This document shows positions 7,614-15,823 of a DNA stretch of 15,872 bases, piece by piece. The notes below the pieces were generated by a model. That model saw only the letters and a list, made by a program, of their open reading frames with translations, did not search any database and was not told where the DNA came from. Position 1 is the first letter of the stretch, and each line of letters begins with the position of its first letter. The translations under genes and the position numbers were made by a program. This DNA is from an uncultured Solobacterium sp. (GTDB taxonomy: Bacteria; Bacillota_I; Bacilli_A; Erysipelotrichales; Erysipelotrichaceae), in assembly GCA_905194705.1 (NCBI GenBank), contig CAJJTI010000033.1:1-15872 (forward strand), given 5' to 3'.

Positions 7614-8148
7614 GTCTTTTCTTATACTCCTGTACTTTAAAAGCTAAAGCTATTGTTTTACCGTCGATAATTTCACCTTTCATTATTTTGTCGATAGTTT
7701 CTTCCAAGGTCATCTTGGTAACATTCAAATTCTCATCTTCATCTAAATGTTGACCATAATATTTTCCCTTTTTCGCGTAATACAAATGTATTACTTCTTG
7801 ACCATATGCTCCTGTTGGCACAAATTCGCCAAAGTCTACATAATCAACTCCTTCATAGCCTGTTTCTTCAATGATTTCTCTCTTAGCACTTTCAAAAGGA
7901 TTTTCCCCTTTTTCTAATTTTCCTGCTGGAAATTCAAGAAGTGATCTAACTTGTGCATAGCGCCATTGGGTAACGAAAAAAAATGTTCCATCCGTATCTT
8001 CGAGCGCAATGACAACACCCCCTGGATGTTCCACTACTTCTCTTTGCACTAATTTTCCATCTGGTAATTGTGCTTCATCGGATCGAACATTTATTACTCT
8101 TCCTTTATACTTGTATTCTTTTTTCAGTGTCTTTTCTTCTTGTATCAT
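7603..8148 (-). CDS. nudF: Nudix hydrolase, ADP-ribose pyrophosphatase type
   Basis: This 181-residue protein has a full Nudix box at residues 76-98: G76, E82, then REIIEETGY (90-98), giving the GX5EX7REUXEEXGU pattern that binds the catalytic Mg ions. The flanking LEFPAGKLEKGE and the upstream PDGKLVQREVVEHPGGVV are typical of ADP-ribose pyrophosphatases such as B. subtilis NudF, which is of similar length. Those enzymes split ADP-ribose into AMP and ribose 5-phosphate. The ATG at 8148 has AAAGGA 8 bases upstream. It is the first gene of the operon with the three S9 peptidases and overlaps the first of them by 11 bases. A TAGAAT that could be a -10 lies at 8170-8175, but no fitting -35 is visible. 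The substrate is inferred from family resemblance. Confidence 0.9.
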   Translation of the reverse strand: MIQEEKTLKKEYKYKGRVINVRSDEAQLPDGKLVQREVVEHPGGVVIALEDTDGTFFFVTQWRYAQVRSLLEFPAGKLEKGENPFESAKREIIEETGYEGVDYVDFGEFVPTGAYGQEVIHLYYAKKGKYYGQHLDEDENLNVTKMTLEETIDKIMKGEIIDGKTIALAFKVQEYKKRHEK

Positions 8149-8249
8149 GTCCCTGTTCCTTTGAGCACTATTCTATCGCACTTCAGGGGCAAATGTGTAT
8201 CATTTCTGAAAATAAATACGAAAAATTTTAATTGTTTATGAAACTTTTT

Positions 8250-10007
8250 TCATTCGAACTGCAGCTGATATAATTTATAGTAATAACCATGCTGGTGAAG
8301 AAGGTCTTGGTGATTACCTCTTTCAATGACTTCACCTTTCTGCAAGACAATAATCTGGTCAGCATGTTGAATTGTGGAAAGTCTATGAGCCACCACTAAC
8401 ATCGTACCAATATTCTTCATCTTCTCTAATGATTCTTGAATTAATACTTCCGTTTCTGTATCAATATTGGCTGTAGCTTCATCAAGAATTAACACCTGTG
8501 GCTTATGAATTACTGTACGAGCAAAACTAAGCAATTGACGTTGACCTTGAGATAAGTTTTCACCTTTTTCAATAATTTCTTCATGTATTCCATGTGGTAA
8601 TTTATCGATAAAGCTATCCGCATTAACATACTTGCAGGCTTCATAAATATCTTCTTCACTGAAACGGTCGTCATGCAAAGTAATATTTGAAGCGATGGAA
8701 CCAGAAAATAAGAACACATCCTGCAGCATCTGCCCTATTGCTTTACGAAGTGAAGAAATCTTAATCTTGTTGATATTGATACCATCAATTAGTATTTCAC
8801 CCTTCTGTACTTCATAGTTACGAACAATCAGTTGTAATATTGTTGTTTTACCAGCACCTGTTGCCCCAACAAAAGCACATGTTGTTTTTGGCTCAATCAC
8901 AAAAGAAACATCTTTTAATATCCAGTCTTCCTTTGTATAGGCAAACCATACATTTTTAAATTCAATTCTTCCTTCAAACTTGTCTATTTCAATTGCATCT
9001 TCACTATCTAATACATCTGGTTTTACATCTAATAAATTAAAGATACGCTCCGATGCGGTAAAGGCTTTCTGCAATGAATTTAGCTGATCTGCCAAATCTT
9101 GAATTGGATTAAAGAATCTTGACAAGAACATATAGAAAGCTACGATTTCTCCTGCTGTCAAACCAAAAGAAACACCTAATGCAAAACTTAACGCAATTGA
9201 TAAGTTATATATTGTTTGAATAAGTGGTCTAAATACCCCAAACCCTCTAACTACACGCGTAGTTTGTTTATACATCTCATTATTCTTAACTAAGAATTCT
9301 TCTTCTTTTCTTTTTTCCTGATTAAAGATTTGCGTTAATTTCATCCCTGAAATATTTTCTGACAAAAAGGTATTTAAATCACTTAATGCAGCTCTTTCTT
9401 TACGGAATACATTAGATATATAGCGTGAGAAGAAAAAAGAAATCGCAAAGACAATAAGAATAATGCCTAATAATGCAAGTGATAATGATGGTGAAATATA
9501 GCACATCACAACATATACACTTACTACCGTAGTAATATCACGTAATATTCTTACAAATACACCTGTAAATAAATCAGACATTGAAGCTGTATAAGAAGTA
9601 ACTCTAGTCACAAGTGATCCTACAGGCATTTCTGTAAACTGGTTCAATGACATGTTTTCAATATGTTGAAATATCTCATTTCTTAAACGATAAACAATAC
9701 GTTGTCCACAATTCTGTAATATCTTTGATTCAAAATACATAAATGTCATACTGACACAGACAATCACAAATGAAAGAATCGCGATATTGATAATAAACTT
9801 CAAACGAATATTATCACTGACAAGTTCATCTGTTAAAGCCGAAGTTAATAGTGGTGAAAGCATGTTTAAAATAACATTAATTAATACAAATACTAATGCT
9901 AGAATAAAACTCTTTTTTTCAGGGGCAATATATTCTAATGTTCTTCTTGAAAGAGTAGATAATGGTATTTTTTTATCCCCTTTTAATACTTCTAATTCGT
10001 TATCCAT
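8250..10007 (-). CDS. ABC exporter half-transporter, subunit with intact catalytic site
   Basis: This 585-residue protein has an N-terminal six-helix membrane domain (about 30-320) followed by a nucleotide-binding domain. Seen: Walker A GATGAGKTT with K387, signature LSQGQ at 485-489, Walker B LILDEATANID with catalytic E510, and H-loop H541 in AHRLST. The site made of its own Walker motifs is canonical, but its signature has Gln in place of the second Gly residue position of LSGGQ. The partner gene immediately upstream has the reverse pattern. Together they fit a heterodimeric multidrug exporter of the BmrCD/LmrCD class in the cytoplasmic membrane. The gap between the two genes is 3 bases, and the ribosome binding site is weak (GAAAGTGAG some distance away), so coupling is likely. 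Downstream I see only an AT-rich, unconvincing hairpin. The substrate is unknown. Confidence 0.92.
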   Translation of the reverse strand: MDNELEVLKGDKKIPLSTLSRRTLEYIAPEKKSFILALVFVLINVILNMLSPLLTSALTDELVSDNIRLKFIINIAILSFVIVCVSMTFMYFESKILQNCGQRIVYRLRNEIFQHIENMSLNQFTEMPVGSLVTRVTSYTASMSDLFTGVFVRILRDITTVVSVYVVMCYISPSLSLALLGIILIVFAISFFFSRYISNVFRKERAALSDLNTFLSENISGMKLTQIFNQEKRKEEEFLVKNNEMYKQTTRVVRGFGVFRPLIQTIYNLSIALSFALGVSFGLTAGEIVAFYMFLSRFFNPIQDLADQLNSLQKAFTASERIFNLLDVKPDVLDSEDAIEIDKFEGRIEFKNVWFAYTKEDWILKDVSFVIEPKTTCAFVGATGAGKTTILQLIVRNYEVQKGEILIDGININKIKISSLRKAIGQMLQDVFLFSGSIASNITLHDDRFSEEDIYEACKYVNADSFIDKLPHGIHEEIIEKGENLSQGQRQLLSFARTVIHKPQVLILDEATANIDTETEVLIQESLEKMKNIGTMLVVAHRLSTIQHADQIIVLQKGEVIERGNHQDLLHQHGYYYKLYQLQFE

Positions 10008-10010
10008 AAC

Positions 10011-11771
10011 TTATAACTCACTTTCAAGTTTCTGCAAATAAACCATCTTTTGATAAGTAGGAGAAACATTCAATAAATTCTCTGGTGTATCAAAGGCTTC
10101 TACTGCACCATCTTTTAAAACGAGTATCTTATCTGCTTTAGATACTGTAGAAACACGTGAGGCAATAATAATTGTTGTCTTGCCTTTTCTTTTCTCTCGG
10201 ATATTACTTAAAATAACTTCTTCCGTCTTAACATCTACTGCTGATACAGAGTCATCCATAATCATTATTGGGGCATCTTTTGCATAGGCTCTAGCAATAG
10301 AAATACGTTGTTTCTGACCACCAGATAAAGTAACACCTCTTTCACCAGTCACCGTATTATAGCCTTCTTTAAAGTTTGTAATATTATCATGCACATCGGC
10401 AAATCTTGCGGCAGATTTAATCGCATCAATACTCATCTTTTTATTGGAGAAAGCAATATTTTCACTGACTGAACTAGAAAATAAGAAGTTATCTTGAGGA
10501 ACATAGGCGATATTATCTCTAACACTTGTAATATCCAGGTTCATAATATCCTTATCATCAATTAAGATTTGATTTTTTTCGATATTATATAAACGCAATA
10601 AAGAGTTAACTAATGTTGTTTTACCTGAACCAATCTTACCAACAACTCCAACAAGTTCTCCTGGTTCTATCTCAAAAGTAATATCTTTTAATGACTCAAT
10701 CGAACCATCAGGATATGTAAAATTAAAGTGATTAAATGTAATTTTACCTTCACAGTTTTCTAATACAATCGCATTCTCTGGATTATGTATTTCTTCTTTT
10801 TCTTCTAAGAAATCAAAGACTCTTTTACGTGAAGAAGAATAACGTGAATACATCTGCAAGATTTGTCCCATCGCAATCATTGGCCAGATTAGTACATCAA
10901 CGTATCCTATAAAAGTAACTAAATTTCCCGCAGTTAATCTAACAACATGATTGAATAAAACAATTGAATTACCCAGTACATAGTAATAAACAAAGTAGCC
11001 ACCAATACCCATTAGAAATGCCATTACCGCACCAATAAGTAATTCAATACATACATCAAAACGTACTGACATCATTGCAAAATCAATATTTACATCTGCG
11101 TTTTCTTTCGCTACTTTTTCAAATGCTTTAAATTCCTGTAACTCTTTTACAAAGGCTTTGATAACTCTAATACCCGTGAAGTTTTCTTGCGTAAAATCAA
11201 ATAATTTATCAAAGGTATTCTGTCTTTCCATCCACTTGTCACTCATCGCTTTTTCAACACAATTCCCCCAGAAAATTAACGCAATCATTGGAATAACTGC
11301 AATAACAGTTAATATTGCATCTAAGCGAATCATCTTATATATGGACATAACAGATAAGAATAAAGCATCGACAATCATGATGGTTCCCCATCCTGTAAAT
11401 TCACCAATCGCTTCTATATCTGTTGTAAAAGAAGACATGATACTTCCCGCTTTATTTTCATGGAAAAATCTCTGAGATAATCTTTCTGTCTTTAAAAACA
11501 TATCATGGCGAAGATCTTTGTCCACTTTGCTTGAAGCAATTAACAAAGTAAAGCGCATTAAAGTTCTACCAGCTAAAAGCACAAAGGATACGATCACAAG
11601 ACTCATCACAATGGACTTGATATCCGCAAAAATAACGCCTTCTTTTGAGCTGACTATTTCTACCATATCACCTAAATATTCTGGTATATAAAGCTGAACG
11701 TAATCGACAACGATATTCGCAATTATACCAATCATAAATAGTGGTAAATATTTCAAAAAATACTTTTTCAT
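10011..11771 (-). CDS. ABC exporter half-transporter, subunit with degenerate catalytic site
   Basis: This protein has 586 residues from the ATG at 11771 (MKKYFLKYLP). Six hydrophobic segments are followed by a nucleotide-binding domain with Walker A GKIGSGKTT (K384) and a perfect LSGGQ (482-486). The Walker B reads IMIMDDSVSAVD, so D507 replaces the catalytic Glu, and the H-loop reads IASRVST, so S538 replaces the His. This is the mark of the non-hydrolysing site in heterodimeric exporters such as BmrC and LmrC. The frame is open upstream to a GTG at 11789, but that codon lies upstream of a TATAAT (11781-11786) that looks like this gene's own -10 box, so I prefer the ATG. No strong ribosome binding site precedes either start. 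It pairs with the next gene downstream. The family call is secure, the start less so. Confidence 0.9.
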   Translation of the reverse strand: MKKYFLKYLPLFMIGIIANIVVDYVQLYIPEYLGDMVEIVSSKEGVIFADIKSIVMSLVIVSFVLLAGRTLMRFTLLIASSKVDKDLRHDMFLKTERLSQRFFHENKAGSIMSSFTTDIEAIGEFTGWGTIMIVDALFLSVMSIYKMIRLDAILTVIAVIPMIALIFWGNCVEKAMSDKWMERQNTFDKLFDFTQENFTGIRVIKAFVKELQEFKAFEKVAKENADVNIDFAMMSVRFDVCIELLIGAVMAFLMGIGGYFVYYYVLGNSIVLFNHVVRLTAGNLVTFIGYVDVLIWPMIAMGQILQMYSRYSSSRKRVFDFLEEKEEIHNPENAIVLENCEGKITFNHFNFTYPDGSIESLKDITFEIEPGELVGVVGKIGSGKTTLVNSLLRLYNIEKNQILIDDKDIMNLDITSVRDNIAYVPQDNFLFSSSVSENIAFSNKKMSIDAIKSAARFADVHDNITNFKEGYNTVTGERGVTLSGGQKQRISIARAYAKDAPIMIMDDSVSAVDVKTEEVILSNIREKRKGKTTIIIASRVSTVSKADKILVLKDGAVEAFDTPENLLNVSPTYQKMVYLQKLESEL

Positions 11772-11776
11772 ATATC

Positions 11777-11805
11777 TTAAATTATACACAAATCACATTT
11801 ATAAT
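11777..11805 (+). promoter_or_regulatory. Candidate promoter of the DNPH1-like/MATE/rho unit
   Basis: A perfect TATAAT lies at 11800-11805, with a weak -35 (TTAAAT, 11777-11782) 17 bases before it. Transcription would start near 11812, just ahead of the AAGGAGG at 11816-11822. It overlaps the opposing promoter-like element on the minus strand. The -10 is convincing and the -35 is weak. Confidence 0.5.
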
Positions 11806-11810
11806 GGTAA
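11781..11810 (-). promoter_or_regulatory. Candidate promoter of the ABC exporter operon
   Basis: On the minus strand TATAAT (11781-11786) is preceded, at 18 bases, by TTACCA (11805-11810), which matches the -35 consensus at four of six positions. A start about 7 bases downstream of the -10 would fall only a few bases before the ATG at 11771, implying an almost leaderless transcript. A different promoter further upstream is possible. Confidence 0.45.
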
Positions 11811-11815
11811 AGAAC

Positions 11816-11822
11816 AAGGAGG
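11816..11822 (+). promoter_or_regulatory. Strong ribosome binding site deciding the start at 11828
   Basis: AAGGAGG, a perfect Shine-Dalgarno match, is followed by five T residues and then ATG at 11828. It rules out an in-frame ATG at 11741, which would add 29 residues without homology-like features and read through the divergent promoter region. Confidence 0.9.
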
Positions 11823-11827
11823 TTTTT

Positions 11828-12253
11828 ATGAGAAAAATATACTTTGCCGGATCAATCCGTGGTGGTAGAGCAGATGCTAAGCTATATCACGACTTAATAC
11901 AGGAAATGCAAAAAACAGATATCGTTCTTACGGAACATGTTGGCGATTTGAAAAAATCAATTCTTGAACAAGGCCGTTCTAATGATGAAGCGATTTACTT
12001 GCAGGATACCGCATGGCTAAGAGAATGTGATTTAGTTATTGCCGAATGCACATGTCCTTCTCTTGGAGTTGGCTATGAACTTGCCTACGCTGAAAAATAC
12101 AACAAACCTGTATATATTTTCTATAGACACAGCGTCAGTGAATTAAGTGCTATGTTAACAGGTGATAAATATTACAAGATTTACTCTTATGAAACAAAAG
12201 AAGAATTATTCAAACTTGTTCATTCGATATTAGAGGCGAAAACAGATGAATAA
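11828..12253 (+). CDS. DNPH1/Rcl-like 2'-deoxynucleoside 5'-phosphate N-glycosidase
   Basis: This 141-residue protein is in the nucleoside 2-deoxyribosyltransferase superfamily. Its sequence is closest in style to mammalian DNPH1 (Rcl), which cuts the N-glycosidic bond of deoxynucleoside monophosphates to give a free base and deoxyribose 5-phosphate. Seen: YFAGSIRGGR at the N-terminus, LTEHV at 34-38, QDTAWLRECD, then PSLGVGYELAYA (77-88) and LSAML (106-110). Recalled Rcl active-site positions all have counterparts: Y5, D60, S78, E84 and S107. The conserved Ser residues that hold the 5'-phosphate in Rcl favour a nucleotide over a nucleoside substrate. The gene overlaps the MATE transporter by 8 bases and opens the plus-strand unit. 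A plain deoxyribosyltransferase is the alternative, but the GSIRGGR and LSAM elements argue for the DNPH1 branch. Confidence 0.85.
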   Translation: MRKIYFAGSIRGGRADAKLYHDLIQEMQKTDIVLTEHVGDLKKSILEQGRSNDEAIYLQDTAWLRECDLVIAECTCPSLGVGYELAYAEKYNKPVYIFYRHSVSELSAMLTGDKYYKIYSYETKEELFKLVHSILEAKTDE

Positions 12254-13577
12254 AAAAATAGACCTTACAATAGGAAACATTAAAACAGTATTGCTGCTAT
12301 TTATGGTTCCTATTTTCTTTGCTAACTTATTTCAACAACTATATAACACTGTAGACACTATGATTGTAGGTCATTATCTAGGTGATAATGCCTTAGCCGC
12401 AATGGGCGCAACAGCTTCTTTATTTGAACTACTTGTTGGTTTTGCAACTGGTGTAGGAAGTGGTTTCTCCGTTGTTATTGCACGATGCGTTGGTTCTAAA
12501 AATATAGAAAACACCAAGAAAGCTATTGCCGGTACTATTCTATTAAGTTTAGTTTTAACGATTATCATCATGATATTATCTCTTACCGTATTAATTCCCT
12601 TTATGCATTTTTTAAATACACCTCAAAATATATTTGATGATGCATACAGCTACATTTATACAATATGTATAGCCGTAGGCATTACGGTTTTATATAACAT
12701 GTTAAGTGGTATGTTACGAGCTAAAGGTAATGCTTTTATTCCTCTTATCGCATTACTAATCAGCAGTTGTCTAAATATCTTTTTAGATATCTATTGTATT
12801 GTAAATCTTAAAATGGGAACTCGTGGTGCTGCTGTAGCTACAGTAATATCACAAGCTGTTTCTTCTATCTTTTGCTTAATTTATATTTATACAAAAGAGA
12901 AAGATTTAATACCTGATAAAACTAGTTTTAGTTTTGATAAATATTTATATTCTGATTTACTTGGTCAAGGGTTAAGTATGGGTATGATGTTATCCATTGT
13001 ATCTATGGGTACTGTTATATTACAAACAGCGATCAATAAATGTGGTACTGAAGTTATTGCCGGTTATACATCTGCGAGAAAAGTTCTTAGCTTTGAAACA
13101 ATGCCTATATCAACTTTAGCTACTGCCTTAACAACATATGTATCGCAAAACTATGGCGCTAATAATAAGCAAAGAATAATCGATGGGGTAAGATTTGCTA
13201 ATATATTAGGTTTAATCTGGTGTGCAATCAGTATTGCGATTGTCTTTCCTTTCAGTAACTTCTTTATTCATTTGATTTCATCCACAAATAGTAGAGAAGT
13301 GCTGTATTATGGAAGTACCTATATTAAAGTTTCCACAATATTTACACCATTCTTAGCACCACTACTAAATCTAAGATGTTCTTTGCAGGGGCTAGGTCAA
13401 AAGATTGTTCCATTATTCAGCAGTATTATTGAATTAGTTGGAAAATTCATTCTTGTTAGTCTTTTAATACCAGCAACTGGCTTTATGGGAATATGTTTTA
13501 CAGAACCTCTTGTCTGGGTAGCGATGCTATTACAATTACTATGGTCATATAAACATACATTTCTGTTTGAGAAATAG
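12246..13577 (+). CDS. MATE family multidrug/metabolite efflux transporter
   Basis: This 443-residue integral membrane protein has about 12 hydrophobic segments in two related halves. The N-half opens with PIFFANLFQQLYNTVDTMIV and GHYLGDNALAAMGA, typical of MATE helix 1-2. The C-half begins near residue 240 with GLSMGMMLSIVSMGTVILQT and continues into EVIAGYTSARKV and TYVSQNYGANN. Family members export cationic drugs or metabolites in exchange for Na or H ions. The start at ATG 12246 overlaps the stop of the DNPH1-like gene, and a GAGGCG lies upstream. The next gene begins 8 bases after its stop. The coupled position suggests co-expression with the N-glycosidase. Export of a liberated base is an untested idea; drug efflux is the default. 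Confidence 0.92.
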   Translation: MNKKIDLTIGNIKTVLLLFMVPIFFANLFQQLYNTVDTMIVGHYLGDNALAAMGATASLFELLVGFATGVGSGFSVVIARCVGSKNIENTKKAIAGTILLSLVLTIIIMILSLTVLIPFMHFLNTPQNIFDDAYSYIYTICIAVGITVLYNMLSGMLRAKGNAFIPLIALLISSCLNIFLDIYCIVNLKMGTRGAAVATVISQAVSSIFCLIYIYTKEKDLIPDKTSFSFDKYLYSDLLGQGLSMGMMLSIVSMGTVILQTAINKCGTEVIAGYTSARKVLSFETMPISTLATALTTYVSQNYGANNKQRIIDGVRFANILGLIWCAISIAIVFPFSNFFIHLISSTNSREVLYYGSTYIKVSTIFTPFLAPLLNLRCSLQGLGQKIVPLFSSIIELVGKFILVSLLIPATGFMGICFTEPLVWVAMLLQLLWSYKHTFLFEK

Positions 13578-13585
13578 GAGAAAGT

Positions 13586-14491
13586 GTGAAAACTATGAAA
13601 GTTTTATTACAAGATGTTATTGATGCAATTGAACAAACAACAAATGAATTACATTTCTTTTACTACATGCCTGAAGAAGTCATCTTATGCTATTCTGAAT
13701 TTGATCAAAGAATATTAGATCCAGATTTTGAAGATGAAGATATAGATGATGTACTCGACGACAGTATTTCTTTACCTAATATACAAGAAAGAAATGATTA
13801 CGCTATTATGCAGGATTTCATTTCTACTGTCGAAAATAATGAAGCCTACGAATGGTTATCAAACAGTATTCGTGGTAGAGGTGCTTTCCGTATGTTTAGA
13901 GCTACTCTTGACCGTTTCGATTTAACCAAAGACTGGTATGACTATAGAGATAATGCATACAAAGAAATCGCAATAAACTGGTGTAATGAATATGGCATTG
14001 AGTATGATGCATCAGAAATTGAATATGATGAAGAAAATGAAGAAGAAATCATTATCCCTCATTCCAATATTGTTAAGCCTTCTATTGTTGAAATAAATAA
14101 ACACAATTTACCAGGTATTTTATATATGGTTGATGCTTACGAAATGGAAGTAAATCATAATAAAGATGTTGATTTAGTTCGTGATAAATTTTCATCTTAT
14201 TTAAATATTTATCATGTGATTTATACATTAACTTTAAATGGTAAATCTGTTGGTTATATTGTCTTAAAGAAAGAAGATAATAACTATTTGTTGCAAACAA
14301 TCTTTGTTCGCAAAGAAGAAAGAAGAAAAGGTTATGGCACGATGTTATTTAAACATGCAGAAAAAATAGCTAACGAAGAAAACCTTCACTTACTAATTAA
14401 CGTTCAACCATCTAATACAGCTTGTACTGAATTATTAAAGAAAAATGGCTATGCAAATATTGAGTATATCCAAATTTCTAAAACCAAATAA
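13586..14491 (+). CDS. UPF0158 domain fused to GNAT acetyltransferase
   Basis: This 301-residue protein has two domains. Residues about 4-142 match the UPF0158 family in style, with RGRGAFRMFR (96-105), then DWYDYRDNAYKEIAINWC. An acidic linker (about 143-160, rich in Glu and Asp) leads to a C-terminal GNAT fold (about 165-301). The acetyl-CoA loop is visible as RRKGYG (246-251) after IFVRKEE, and the motif B region is NVQPSNTACTELLKKNGY. UPF0158 has no established biochemical role that I can name, so the fusion suggests acetylation of a protein or small molecule recognised by that domain. I chose GTG at 13586 because AGGAG (13576-13580) lies 5 bases ahead. An ATG three codons later would be 14 bases away. 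It lies between the MATE gene (8-base gap) and rho. Confidence 0.85.
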   Translation: MKTMKVLLQDVIDAIEQTTNELHFFYYMPEEVILCYSEFDQRILDPDFEDEDIDDVLDDSISLPNIQERNDYAIMQDFISTVENNEAYEWLSNSIRGRGAFRMFRATLDRFDLTKDWYDYRDNAYKEIAINWCNEYGIEYDASEIEYDEENEEEIIIPHSNIVKPSIVEINKHNLPGILYMVDAYEMEVNHNKDVDLVRDKFSSYLNIYHVIYTLTLNGKSVGYIVLKKEDNNYLLQTIFVRKEERRKGYGTMLFKHAEKIANEENLHLLINVQPSNTACTELLKKNGYANIEYIQISKTK

Positions 14492-14520
14492 AAACACAAT
14501 ATCAATGTTAAAATAATATT

Positions 14521-14550
14521 CATATGAAAAAAGAACATATGAAAAAAGAA
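14521..14550 (+). repeat. 15-bp perfect tandem duplication over the rho start
   Basis: CATATGAAAAAAGAA occurs twice in direct succession (14521-14535 and 14536-14550). Each copy carries an ATG in the same frame, at 14524 and 14539, so Rho has two possible starts differing by five residues. No Shine-Dalgarno-like sequence precedes the first. The second is preceded only by an A-rich AAAAGAA. Confidence 0.9.
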
Positions 14551-15810
14551 GAATTAATGAAATTAAAAGTATCAGAATTAAAAGAAATAGCTAAAGAAAA
14601 AAATATTAATATTACTGGTTTAAAAAAAGATGAAATTGTTGAAAAGTTAGAAACTACTCTTGAAAAAAGTGAACCTAAAGTAGTAGATACTTCTTTCCCA
14701 GTAAGTGGTATTCTTTCAATCTTAGATGATGGCTTTGGTTTTTTAAGAAACGAAAACTATGACACTGGTGATGATAATGTATATGTTTCCCCTACTTTTA
14801 TTAAGAAGTTCCGTTTAAAACAAGGTGACTTTATTGAAGGCAAAAAGAGAAAGCCTAATGAAAAAGAAAGATATGAAACGCTAATTTATATCGATAAAAT
14901 CAATTATCAAGAGACAAGCTATATCAGAAGTCGTGTAAATTTTGAAGACTTAACACCAACTTACCCATGCGAACGTGTACGATTAGAAAGATCACAAGAT
15001 TCTTTAACAATGCGTATTATGGATTTAATTACACCTATTGGTAAAGGGCAAAGAGGACTAATTGTTTCCCCACCTAAAGCTGGTAAAACAACCATCTTAA
15101 AAGATATCGCTTTATCTTTACTTCATTCAATCAAAGATGCACATTTAATTATTTTATTAATTGATGAAAGACCAGAAGAAGTTACCGATATTAAAGAAGC
15201 GATACATGGTAAAAATGTTGAAATTGTATACTCTACTTTTGATGAACAACCTCAGCATCATAAATATGTATCAGAAATGACAATAGAACACGCTAAAAGA
15301 CTTGTCGAAGCAGGAAAAGATGTATTTATCTTGTTAGATTCTATCACCCGTCTTTCTAGAGCTTATAACTTAACCGAAAGTTCAAGTGGTAAAACGCTTT
15401 CAGGTGGCTTAGACCCTAATGCTTTATATATGCCAAAAAGATTTTTTGGAGCTGCTAGAAATACTAAAGAAAAAGGATCTCTTACAATCTTAGCTACAGC
15501 TTTAGTTGATACAGGTTCTAAAATGGATGATGTAATTTACGAAGAATTTAAAGGTACTGGTAATATGGAACTAATCTTATCTCGTAAACTACAAGAAAAA
15601 AGAATATTCCCGGCTATCGACATTGTTAAATCCGGCACCCGAAAAGAAAATCTTCTTTTGACCCCTAAAGAACAGGCAGCTGTAAATATCATCCGTAAAA
15701 ACTTAGCAAATTCTGTACGAGATGAAGCTACAGATAATCTTATTAATATGTTTATTAAAACAAAAGATAATGCATCTCTTGTGGATGTTATTCTTAATAC
15801 ATCTAAATAG
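14524..15810 (+). CDS. rho: Transcription termination factor Rho
   Basis: This 428-residue protein (423 if the second ATG at 14539 is used) is close to the usual Rho length. Residues about 9-45 form the Rho N-terminal helical domain ([15 protein letters not shown]). Residues 58-128 form the cold-shock-like primary RNA-binding domain ([16 protein letters not shown], then [14 protein letters not shown]). The RecA-like ATPase carries Walker A PPKAGKTT with K188, then [10 protein letters not shown], Walker [16 protein letters not shown], and the [20 protein letters not shown] segment. Rho is a hexameric RNA-DNA helicase that ends transcription of untranslated RNA. It follows the UPF0158-GNAT gene after 32 bases that show no clear terminator, so readthrough from upstream is likely. 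The lack of a good ribosome binding site and the duplicated start are odd. In other bacteria rho is autoregulated; here only the weak start hints at control. Confidence 0.98.
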   Translation: MKKEHMKKEELMKLKVSELKEIAKEKNINITGLKKDEIVEKLETTLEKSEPKVVDTSFPVSGILSILDDGFGFLRNENYDTGDDNVYVSPTFIKKFRLKQGDFIEGKKRKPNEKERYETLIYIDKINYQETSYIRSRVNFEDLTPTYPCERVRLERSQDSLTMRIMDLITPIGKGQRGLIVSPPKAGKTTILKDIALSLLHSIKDAHLIILLIDERPEEVTDIKEAIHGKNVEIVYSTFDEQPQHHKYVSEMTIEHAKRLVEAGKDVFILLDSITRLSRAYNLTESSSGKTLSGGLDPNALYMPKRFFGAARNTKEKGSLTILATALVDTGSKMDDVIYEEFKGTGNMELILSRKLQEKRIFPAIDIVKSGTRKENLLLTPKEQAAVNIIRKNLANSVRDEATDNLINMFIKTKDNASLVDVILNTSK

Positions 15811-15823
15811 TATTTAAGATAGA

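Noticed and set aside
8161..8249. Terminator after the ABC genes and a promoter for the Nudix gene
   Set aside because: The only hairpin is AT-rich and imperfect, without a clear T-run, and the TAGAAT at 8170-8175 has no matching -35 at a usual distance. Both functions are expected here, but the sequence does not show them clearly.
11772..11789. GTG at 11789 as start of the first ABC subunit
   Set aside because: It lies upstream of the TATAAT that looks like this gene's own -10 and has no ribosome binding site. The ATG at 11771 gives a typical exporter N-terminus. This remains uncertain.
11741..11827. ATG at 11741 as start of the DNPH1-like gene
   Set aside because: A perfect AAGGAGG lies 5 bases before the ATG at 11828, the conserved motif begins right after it, and the longer form would overlap the ABC gene and read through the promoter region.
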